Source: DASTYK01 sp964384585 (GTDB lineage Bacteria > Gemmatimonadota > Gemmatimonadetes > Longimicrobiales > RSA9). From it: DNA of 29,344 bases. The stretch covers positions 1-29,344 of the forward strand of contig CAYLME010000025.1 of NCBI GenBank assembly GCA_964384585.1, written 5' to 3'. Numbering within the stretch: position 1 is the stretch's first letter; every line of letters starts with the position of its first letter. Both the position numbers and the translations under genes were made by a program. Positions 1-6,649 of the stretch are shown here, one piece after another. The notes below the pieces were generated by a model. The model was not told where the DNA came from. It did no database searches and was given only the letters and a program-made list of their open reading frames with translations.

Positions 1-14
1 GTTCCCATGCTTCG

Positions 15-29
15 CCTCAACACTTGAGG
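15..29. promoter_or_regulatory. Perfect dyad upstream of padR (possible operator)
   Basis: The sequence CCTCAA-CAC-TTGAGG is a perfect 6-bp inverted repeat with a 3-nt centre, ending 10 nt before the padR ATG. Its right arm merges into the purine-rich GAGGGG that would serve as ribosome-binding site. PadR proteins commonly repress their own operon, so an autoregulatory operator is a reasonable inference, but the classical PadR site (ATGT-N8-ACAT) is not what is seen here. Confidence 0.4.
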
Positions 30-39
30 GGAAGCGGCC

Positions 40-390
40 ATGCGCGATGACGATCTGAACCTGCTCCAGGGCACACTCGACCTGCTCGTACTGAAGGCGC
101 TGATTTTCGGCGCCCGGCACGGCTACGCCGTTGCGCGCTGGGTGCGCGATGCGACGGGCGGCGTACTCGAGATCGAAGATGGTGCGCTGTACACGGCGCT
201 TCACCGCATCGAGCGGCGCGGCTGGGTTGCTGCGGAGTGGGGCCTGTCGGAATCGAACCGTCGCGCGAAGTACTACACGCTGACCGCGCGCGGCCGTGAG
301 CAGCTGGAGCAGAAGACGACGGCGTGGACGCGCTATGCCGAAGCGGTGTCTCGTGTTCTGGGCGCGCCAGCCGAGGTGGGGAGCGCATGA
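40..390 (+). CDS. PadR family transcriptional regulator
   Basis: A 116-residue winged-helix DNA-binding protein of the PadR family. It opens with the typical DLNLLQGTLDLLVLKAL helix, followed by GYAVARWV, the ALYTALHRIERRGWV recognition-wing region and YYTLTARGREQL. The length fits the short PadR subfamily (about 105-120 residues) that has no long C-terminal dimerisation domain. The ATG follows GAGGGGAAGCGGCC, a good ribosome-binding site. It lies 43 nt upstream of a large permease gene on the same strand; PadR plus duplicated permease is a recurrent pair in Acidobacteria and Gemmatimonadota, so this protein probably controls that permease in response to an unknown ligand. Confidence 0.9.
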   Translation: MRDDDLNLLQGTLDLLVLKALIFGARHGYAVARWVRDATGGVLEIEDGALYTALHRIERRGWVAAEWGLSESNRRAKYYTLTARGREQLEQKTTAWTRYAEAVSRVLGAPAEVGSA

Positions 391-433
391 TCGACTGCAA
401 CACGGTGAATCGGCCAATTCCCGAGGAGCGCTC

Positions 434-3112
434 ATGAGAAGGTTGCTGCGTCTGGGCAGTGTGGAGCGCGACGTGAATGAAGAGGTCGCGTTCCATTTCG
501 CGGAGGCCGTGGACGACCTGGTGCGGAGCGGCTGGACCCGGGCATCGGCGGAGGCGGAAGTGCGTCGTCGTTTTGGCGATGAGCCGCGCTATCGCCGTGA
601 GCTGCTGGAGCTGGACCGCAGCCGGGAGCGGCGCGTGCGCTGGAGCGGGCGCATCGAAGCCGCGGGCGAGGCGATGCGGGAGGCGGTTCGTGGACTGACG
701 CGGGCGCCGGGCATGACACTCGGCATCATCCTCGTGTTCGCCCTGGGTGTCGGTGCGAACGCGACGATGCTGCAGATCATCGATCGGTTGATGCTTCGTC
801 CGCCGGACCACGTGGTCGAGGCGGACCAGGTGAATCGCATAGTGATCGATCAGTTCGACGCGCGGCGCGGCGAGCGGCGTCAGACGGAATACATGGCGTA
901 TCCCGCCTATCGCGACCTGCTCGCGGCGCAGTCATTCTCGGCCGTGGCTGGCTACGCACCGCGCGAGCTGACGATTGGACATGGCGAGTCCGCGCATCCG
1001 GTCAGGTCTGTGCTCGCTTCGGCCAGCTACTTCGACCTGACGGGAGTACGTCCGTTCATCGGTCGATTCTTCACGGATGAAGAGGCCCGACTGGGCGGTG
1101 AGCGCGTGGTGGTCGTCGGCCATGGCTACTGGCAGCGACAGCTCGGCGGAACACCCGACGTGCTTGGCGGAACGGTCCAGCTCGCCGGCAATCCCTACAC
1201 GATCATCGGTGTTGCGCCGAAGGGTCTCACCACGATCGACCTCACGCCGGCGGAGCTGTGGTTTCCGCTCGAGGTGGCGGAAGCGGATCTCGCACCGGAA
1301 GGCTGGGCGGATTCGCGCAACTGGTGGTGGATGCGCGCGCTCGGGCGGCGCGCGGAAGGCGTGACGCTGGCGCAGGCGGAGGCGGAGGCCACCGCGCTGC
1401 ACGTTGCGGCACATGCCGAGCAGATCGCGGCGGGGCAGTACGGCGCGGATTCGAAGGTGGTGCCGTATCCGCTTACCGTGGCCGATCGACCCGGGACGGG
1501 CACCGAGCCCGCAGTGGCGCGCTGGCTCGCCGGTGTTGCACTCGTCGTGCTGCTCATCGCGTGCATCAACGTGGCCAACCTGCTGTTTGCGCGCATGCTG
1601 CGACGCCAGCGCGAGATCGGCATCCAGCTGGCGCTCGGTGTGAGCCGCGCCCGCCTCATCTCGCGCATCCTTCTCGAGGGTGCGTTGCTGGGCGTACTTG
1701 GTGGAGCAGCCGCCCTGGCCGTTGCCTGGTGGGGCGGCGGCATACTGCGAAGCCTGCTGCTGCCGGACGTCGCATGGCACGACCTCGGCCTGAGCAGCAC
1801 CGTCCTCGTCACGACTGCGGTGCTCGCGCTGCTCGCCGGCATCCTGTCCGCCATCGTGCCTGCACTGCAGGCCGGGCGACGCGGCGTAGCCGACGTGCTG
1901 CGCACGAGTGCGGGCGGCATTACGCGCAGCGCGCTCCGTGTGCGCACCGTGCTGTCGTTCGCGCAGGCTGCGCTTTCGGTGCTGCTCCTGATCGGTGCGG
2001 GTCTGTTCGTGCGCAGCATGGCGAATGCCGGCAACGTCGATCACGGTTACGAGGCGGAGGGGCTGCTGTACGCGAACATCAACGCGCCGCGCGACGCGAT
2101 CCCGCCAGTCGAGCAGCTGCGCCTGCAGCGGCTGATACTGGAGCGTGTGGAGCAGCTGCCGGGCGTGGAGGAGGCCGCGTTCACCACGTCGATGCCGTTC
2201 TTGTCGTACCTGGTCTACGACATCACGATCGACGGCGTCGACTCGCTGCGCACGCTGCCGACCGGCGCACCGCTCGTGCACGTCGTTTCGCCGTCATACC
2301 TGGAAACCATGCGCATGGACCTGGTGCGTGGGCGCGGGCTCGGCGACGGTAGCACCTACACCGCAGTCGTCAACGAGACCATGGCACGCCAGATCGAGGA
2401 GTACGGGGATCCGATCGGCCGCTGTCTCTACATGAACGTGCGAGGCACGACGACGCCATGCGTGCAGATCGCGGGTGTAGTGGAAGACGCGACGTCCGGT
2501 GACTTCGATGAGGAAGCGGTCATGCAGTATTACCTGACACTGCCGGCCGGCGCTGAAGCGGGAGAGGCGTTCGGGCGTGCCACACTCATGCTCCGCGTGC
2601 CGCAGAACGAGTCGAACGTCATGGCGGCCGTCCGCCGCGAGATCCTTGCCCTGGACGACCGCATCAGCTTCGTTGGCATCCATCCGTTCGCGGAGCGGAT
2701 GGAACCGTTGACCCGGTCGTGGCAGCTCGGTGCTACGCTGTTCTCCGCGTTCGGCCTGCTGGCGCTGCTGGTCGCGGCGGTCGGGCTCTACTCCGTGCTC
2801 GCATTCGACGTCGCGCAACGCACGCGCGAGATGGGACTGCGAACCGCTCTCGGCGCGCAGCAGTCGCGGCTGCTCGCGATGATCGTGGGACGCGGGCTGC
2901 GCGTCACGCTGGTCGGCACTGCCGCCGGGCTCATGGCCGCCGCAATGCTCGCACGGCGGATCGAGCCGCTGCTCTTTCACGTGTCCGGCTTCGACCCGAT
3001 GACATACGCGGTCGTCACGGTGGTGCTGCTGCTGATTGCGGCATTCGCAAGCTGGCTGCCCGCGATGCGTGCGGCGCGCGTGCGTCCGATGGACGCGCTG
3101 AAGGCGGAATGA
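434..3112 (+). CDS. ADOP-type ABC transporter permease (FtsX/MacB-like)
   Basis: An 892-residue inner-membrane permease of the MacB/FtsX superfamily in the duplicated-permease (ADOP) form. Residues about 1-90 form the soluble permease prefix (LGSVERDVNEEVAFHF...RRRFGDEPRYRREL). The first membrane helix is near APGMTLGIILVFALGVGANA, followed by a MacB-like periplasmic domain, an FtsX domain near residues 360-530 (VVLLIACINVANLLFARML), a second periplasmic domain, and a C-terminal FtsX domain (LLALLVAAVGLYSVLAF...REMGLRTALGA). The frame is open from 296, but ATG 434 matches the family N terminus and clears padR. No ATP-binding subunit is adjacent, as is usual for these orphan permeases. The substrate cannot be told from sequence; lipid, lipoprotein or toxic-compound extrusion are possibilities. 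Confidence 0.9.
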   Translation: MRRLLRLGSVERDVNEEVAFHFAEAVDDLVRSGWTRASAEAEVRRRFGDEPRYRRELLELDRSRERRVRWSGRIEAAGEAMREAVRGLTRAPGMTLGIILVFALGVGANATMLQIIDRLMLRPPDHVVEADQVNRIVIDQFDARRGERRQTEYMAYPAYRDLLAAQSFSAVAGYAPRELTIGHGESAHPVRSVLASASYFDLTGVRPFIGRFFTDEEARLGGERVVVVGHGYWQRQLGGTPDVLGGTVQLAGNPYTIIGVAPKGLTTIDLTPAELWFPLEVAEADLAPEGWADSRNWWWMRALGRRAEGVTLAQAEAEATALHVAAHAEQIAAGQYGADSKVVPYPLTVADRPGTGTEPAVARWLAGVALVVLLIACINVANLLFARMLRRQREIGIQLALGVSRARLISRILLEGALLGVLGGAAALAVAWWGGGILRSLLLPDVAWHDLGLSSTVLVTTAVLALLAGILSAIVPALQAGRRGVADVLRTSAGGITRSALRVRTVLSFAQAALSVLLLIGAGLFVRSMANAGNVDHGYEAEGLLYANINAPRDAIPPVEQLRLQRLILERVEQLPGVEEAAFTTSMPFLSYLVYDITIDGVDSLRTLPTGAPLVHVVSPSYLETMRMDLVRGRGLGDGSTYTAVVNETMARQIEEYGDPIGRCLYMNVRGTTTPCVQIAGVVEDATSGDFDEEAVMQYYLTLPAGAEAGEAFGRATLMLRVPQNESNVMAAVRREILALDDRISFVGIHPFAERMEPLTRSWQLGATLFSAFGLLALLVAAVGLYSVLAFDVAQRTREMGLRTALGAQQSRLLAMIVGRGLRVTLVGTAAGLMAAAMLARRIEPLLFHVSGFDPMTYAVVTVVLLLIAAFASWLPAMRAARVRPMDALKAE

Positions 3113-3118
3113 CGATGG

Positions 3119-3149
3119 CGAGGCGTCGCCGGCGAACGGCGACGCCTCG
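3119..3149. terminator. Hairpin between convergent genes
   Basis: A perfect 12-bp stem (CGAGGCGTCGCC / GGCGACGCCTCG) with a 7-nt loop lies 7 nt after the permease stop codon and 22 nt before the end of the convergent metallopeptidase gene. There is no T-tract, so it may act as a bidirectional barrier or an mRNA 3'-end stabiliser rather than a classical intrinsic terminator. Confidence 0.65.
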
Positions 3150-3171
3150 AATGAATGACCGGCAGCTGCCA

Positions 3172-3999
3172 TCAGAGCGACCGGGCCTCGAAGGTGTCGC
3201 ACTGGTTGATATCGCCGCTCTCCAGGCCGCGCCGGAACCAGCGCACCCGCTGCTCCGAGCTGCCGTGCGTGAACGAGTCCGGCACGACGTAGCCCTGTGA
3301 CTGGCGCTGGAGGCGGTCGTCACCGATGGCGGCAGCAGCGTTGAGCGCTTCCTCCACGTCGCCCGGCTCGATGAAACTGCGCTGACGGTTGCCGTGATAC
3401 GCCCACACCCCGGCCAGGCAGTCAGCCATCAGCTCGACACGCACACTCAGGTCGTTCGCATCGTAGCCCTGCCGCTTCATCTGCTCGACCTGTTCCATGA
3501 TGCCGAGGACGTTCTGCACGTGGTGGCCGACTTCGTGGGCAATGACGTACGCCTGTGCGAAATCGCCGGGAGCGCCCAGGCGCCGGTGCAGGTCGTCATA
3601 GAACGAGAGATCGATGTAGACGCTCTGGTCGAGCGGACAGTAGAACGGGCCGACGGCGGCCTGCGCGAAGCCGCAGGCCGACTGCGTCGCACCGCTGAAG
3701 AGAACGAGTGTCGGTTCCGGATAGCTGCTGTTGAACGCCGCCGGGAACAACTCGTTCCACGTGTCCTCGGTGCTGCCGAGCACGACCTCTACGAACTCCG
3801 CCATCGAATCTGCAGGCGTGCCGACCCCCGGTGGCGGGGCCGACGTCGTCTGTGGCGTCGCAATATCCCGCGGGTCCACGCCGAGCAGCAACGCGACGAT
3901 CGTGAGCACTACCGCACCGATGCCGCCGCCCGCCAGTCCGACCCGCATTCCGCGCCGGTCCCGCACGTTCGTGCTGCGGCGCCCGCCTCTCCACCTCAT
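3172..3999 (-). CDS. ypfJ: YpfJ-type neutral zinc metallopeptidase
   Basis: A 275-residue membrane-anchored protein of the putative neutral zinc metallopeptidase family (YpfJ/KPN_02809). It has a short basic N terminus, one membrane helix at about residues 20-40 (GIGAVVLTIVALLLG), a flexible Pro/Thr stretch, and a catalytic domain with HEVGHH at residues 155-160 (H155, H159 zinc ligands, E156 base) preceded by the family segment FYCPLDQSVYIDLSF. The downstream RVELMADCLAGVWAY helix is also typical and supplies the likely third ligand region. The frame continues upstream, but ATG 3999 follows AAAGAGGT at good spacing and gives the family length. The biological substrate of the family is unknown. 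It diverges from the lytic transglycosylase gene, which hints at an envelope role. Confidence 0.9.
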   Translation of the reverse strand: MRWRGGRRSTNVRDRRGMRVGLAGGGIGAVVLTIVALLLGVDPRDIATPQTTSAPPPGVGTPADSMAEFVEVVLGSTEDTWNELFPAAFNSSYPEPTLVLFSGATQSACGFAQAAVGPFYCPLDQSVYIDLSFYDDLHRRLGAPGDFAQAYVIAHEVGHHVQNVLGIMEQVEQMKRQGYDANDLSVRVELMADCLAGVWAYHGNRQRSFIEPGDVEEALNAAAAIGDDRLQRQSQGYVVPDSFTHGSSEQRVRWFRRGLESGDINQCDTFEARSL

Positions 4000-4316
4000 G
4001 CCGTACCTCTTTGCGTAATTCTGTCGCAGTGCGAGATGCCGCCTTGCATCATTGCAAGCAGGACGCCACCCTCCGTGCCGCATTCGCTCCGGCGGCCGTG
4101 GCGATTCCATGGCCTGCCATTGCGGGAAGCAGCGCCGTGAAAAGGGTAGCGACCCCCGGAACAATGTTCGGGCAAGCCCCAATCGCGCGTGCGCCATGGG
4201 GGCGTTTCGTCCCTCGCAAGTGATTGCCGCATCGACGATTACAACGAAAAAGGTTGTGTCCGGGCGAGCCCGCACGCATCTTCTGGACGACCCGGATCCA
4301 AACCGATCAGAAAGCA
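4000..4316. other. Divergent intergenic region ypfJ / transglycosylase
   Basis: This 317-bp gap should hold promoters for both flanking genes. Two dyads are visible: CTTGCA-TCAT-TGCAAG at 4043-4058, about 45 nt upstream of the ypfJ start, and GAAC-AAT-GTTC at 4159-4169. Short open frames cross the region on both strands, but none has a recognisable product or a convincing ribosome-binding site. No clear -35/-10 pair could be assigned. Confidence 0.4.
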
Positions 4317-5087
4317 ATGCTGAAACGGAAGAAGTCCGAAGCAGGGCTGAGCCAGGTTCCGACCCTGGTGGAGGACCTCGAGCGCTTGTGGAGGGGAGTT
4401 CGTGCGCTGCCGCTGGTGGCGCCCGTGCTGCTGTTTGCGGGGCTCGGCGCCGGCAACCTGACGAGCAGCAGGCTCGATGTGCCGGAGTCTGAGCGGACGC
4501 ACCTCAGTGAAGGCACGCGCATCGAGCTGCGCGCGCTCAGTGAGCGTCTGCGCGGTGTCAGCACGAGCGGCACCGCCACCGAAGACTACATCGCGGTCTA
4601 TCGCGAGCACGTCGAGCCGGTGGAGCGCGTGCTGCGCAATCGCGGTATCGCGCAGGAGCATGCACGCCAGATCGCCTGGCCACTCGTCGAGCATTCGTCG
4701 GCGCAGGGGCTGCCGATCGAGACCGTGATCTCCGTGATGCTGATCGAGAGCGGCGGCCGGCCGCGTGCAACGAGCCCGGTCGGTGCGCGCGGGCTGCTGC
4801 AGATCATGCCGTTCTGGTCGGGCCACTGGCGTGGCTGCGGCACCGACCTCTATGACATCACCGACAATCTGTGCAACGGCACGCGCATCCTCGACTACTA
4901 CTATGACCGCTTCGGCGGTGATGAGCGGCGTGCACTACTCGGCTACAACGGCTGCGTGCGCGGCACGAACACGCCGAACTGTCACACCTATCCGGACAAG
5001 ATCCAGCGCGTGCGCGTTCAGATCGAACGTGAGCTGCGCACCGCTCGCGCGCGCACCCGTGACACCGGACGCGCCGCGTCGCCGTAA
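4317..5087 (+). CDS. Lytic transglycosylase (SLT domain), membrane-anchored
   Basis: A 256-residue protein with a single N-terminal membrane helix (residues about 31-47, LPLVAPVLLFAGLGAG) and a C-terminal SLT lysozyme-like domain. The catalytic glutamate is E144 in MLIESGGRPRATSPVGARGLLQIMP, which has the family pattern ES-G-LMQ(I)MP. Later the ALLGYNGCVRG segment matches the conserved A-YN-G motif. It would cleave peptidoglycan glycan strands to 1,6-anhydromuropeptides from the outer face of the inner membrane. Three cysteines near C174, C186 and C213-C222 could form disulfides. ATG 4317 is chosen because it places the anchor at the usual distance; the ribosome-binding site is weak, and the frame is open from 4224. 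Confidence 0.85.
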   Translation: MLKRKKSEAGLSQVPTLVEDLERLWRGVRALPLVAPVLLFAGLGAGNLTSSRLDVPESERTHLSEGTRIELRALSERLRGVSTSGTATEDYIAVYREHVEPVERVLRNRGIAQEHARQIAWPLVEHSSAQGLPIETVISVMLIESGGRPRATSPVGARGLLQIMPFWSGHWRGCGTDLYDITDNLCNGTRILDYYYDRFGGDERRALLGYNGCVRGTNTPNCHTYPDKIQRVRVQIERELRTARARTRDTGRAASP

Positions 5088-5135
5088 GCGCACACGAAGG
5101 ATGATGCTCTGAAGCATCGGTCCTTCAGCGAAAGG

Positions 5136-5207
5136 GCGGGCGGGGCACCCCGACATCCTGCACAGAGAGCGGTCACTCTCTGCCGGATGTCCGGGCGCCC
5201 CGCCCGC
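5136..5207. repeat. Long imperfect hairpin (72 nt) at convergent gene ends
   Basis: GCGGGCGGGGC at 5136 pairs with GCCCCGCCCGC ending at 5207, continues through GACATCC / GGATGTC and closes with AGAGAG-CGGTCA-CTCTCT. About 30 of 33 stem positions pair. A smaller imperfect hairpin (GATGCT-CTGA-AGCATC) lies just before it at 5102-5118. The position between the convergent transglycosylase and dipeptidase genes suggests transcription termination, but the stem is much longer than a normal terminator. Confidence 0.6.
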
Positions 5208-5241
5208 TGCTTCGTGCAGTACGGCAATGCGCACCGCGTGG

Positions 5242-5260
5242 GGTGCAGTTGCCCTGCACC
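5242..5260 (-). terminator. Small hairpin after the dipeptidase gene
   Basis: GGTGCAG-TTGCC-CTGCACC forms a perfect 7-bp stem 13 nt beyond the dipeptidase stop codon. There is no T-tract on the minus strand. It may cooperate with the larger hairpin to end the minus-strand transcript. Confidence 0.4.
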
Positions 5261-5273
5261 ACCGCCCGCCGCC

Positions 5274-6647
5274 CTACTGCTGCTTCATGGCAGCCAGCCG
5301 CTCGAACAGCTCGGCCGCTGCGATCATTCCCTTTTCGAAGTTCTCCACGCTCATCCATTCATCGGGCGCGTGCGCGTTCTCACCCGGCAGTCCGAAGCCG
5401 AGCAATAGTGCAGGTGCGTTCAACACCCGCTCGAACTCCGGCACGATCGGGATCGAGCCGCCCTCACCCGCGTACACGACATTGCGGCCATACGCGCTTT
5501 CGAGTGCTGCAGCAGCAGCTTCGACGAGCGTGCCTTCGAGCTTTGCGCGCCAGGGCCTGCCACCGTGCAGGTATGCGACGTCGACCGTCACGCCTTCGGG
5601 CGTGTGTTTCGCCACGTGCGCGCGGAACTGCTCGGCGATGCGTTTCGGATCCTGGTCCGGCACCAGCCGGCAGCTGACCTTCGCCATCGCCTTCGACGGC
5701 AGCACCGTCTTGGAGCCTTCGCCCGTGTAGCCCGAGAGCAGTCCGTTCACCTCGCACGTCGGACGCACCCAGATGCGCTCGAGTGTGGTCTGCCCCTTCT
5801 CGCCTTCCAGCGACGCGGCGCCGGTCTCGGCCAGGAACGTCTGCTCGTCGAACGGCAGCTTCTTCATGGCCGCGCGGAAGTCCTCCGCCTGCAGCACATC
5901 GTCGTAGAAGCCGTCGATCGCGACGTGCCAGTTCTCGTCATGGAACGACGCGATGATGCGCGCGAGCGCTGTGGCCGGATTTACGACTGTGCCGCCGTAG
6001 CTGCCCGAATGCAGGTCCTGTCCCGGTCCCTGCACGTTGATCTCGAAGTAGGCGAGTCCGCGCAGTGACGCGCCGATCGTCGGGATGCCCGGCCCGATCA
6101 TCGTGGTGTCGGAGATGACGATCGCGTCGCAGCGCAGCTGCTCCGCGTGCTGCTCGACGAACGGCATCAGGTTATCGCTGCCCACCTCCTCCTCGCCCTC
6201 GAACAGCAGGACGAGGTTGACCGGCACCCGGCCATTCGTCTGGAGATGCGCCTCGACTGCCTTCACGTGCAGGTACAGCTGGCCCTTGTCGTCCACAGAG
6301 CCGCGGGCATAGATACGGCCGTCGCGTACTGCAGGTTCGAAGGGCGGCGTCGTCCACAGCGCGAGCGGCTCGGGCGGCTGCACATCGTAGTGGCCGTACA
6401 CGAGCACGGTGGGCGCATCCGGCCCCGCGTCGCGGTACTCCGCGAGCAGGATCGGATGCCCCGGCGTTTCGTGCAGCGACGTCTTCAGCCCGAGGTCGTC
6501 GAGCTTGTGTTTCAGCCACTCGGCGGCCTTTCGCGTGTCCGCCTTGTGCTCACGGCGGGCGGATACGCTCGGTATCCGCAGGAACTCGAACAGCTCCTCG
6601 CGGAACCGTTCCCTGTTCTTCTCGAGGTATGCTCTGGTGTCTGCCAT
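5274..6647 (-). CDS. M20 family metallo-dipeptidase (CNDP-like)
   Basis: A 457-residue cytosolic zinc aminoacyl-peptidase of family M20. Visible active-site elements are GHYDVQP with H86 and D88, the bridging aspartate D119 in GSVDDKG, and the catalytic base E153 with ligand E154 in FEGEEEVGS. The lid/dimerisation domain occupies about residues 195-335 and includes DLHSGSYGGTVVNPA. The overall layout matches carnosinase-like dipeptidases (CNDP/PepV relatives). No signal peptide is seen. The ATG begins 2 nt after the stop of the S46 peptidase, so the two are translationally linked. The likely job is splitting imported dipeptides made by the upstream enzyme into free amino acids. Confidence 0.92.
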   Translation of the reverse strand: MADTRAYLEKNRERFREELFEFLRIPSVSARREHKADTRKAAEWLKHKLDDLGLKTSLHETPGHPILLAEYRDAGPDAPTVLVYGHYDVQPPEPLALWTTPPFEPAVRDGRIYARGSVDDKGQLYLHVKAVEAHLQTNGRVPVNLVLLFEGEEEVGSDNLMPFVEQHAEQLRCDAIVISDTTMIGPGIPTIGASLRGLAYFEINVQGPGQDLHSGSYGGTVVNPATALARIIASFHDENWHVAIDGFYDDVLQAEDFRAAMKKLPFDEQTFLAETGAASLEGEKGQTTLERIWVRPTCEVNGLLSGYTGEGSKTVLPSKAMAKVSCRLVPDQDPKRIAEQFRAHVAKHTPEGVTVDVAYLHGGRPWRAKLEGTLVEAAAAALESAYGRNVVYAGEGGSIPIVPEFERVLNAPALLLGFGLPGENAHAPDEWMSVENFEKGMIAAAELFERLAAMKQQ

Positions 6648-6649
6648 CG

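Noticed and set aside
932..2281. A 449-codon minus-strand frame opposite the permease
   Set aside because: Arg/His/Gln-rich shadow of the well-supported permease.
4159..4169. GAAC-AAT-GTTC as a LexA (SOS) box
   Set aside because: The Gram-positive-type LexA site needs 4 nt between the half-sites; here there are 3, and neither neighbour is a typical SOS gene.
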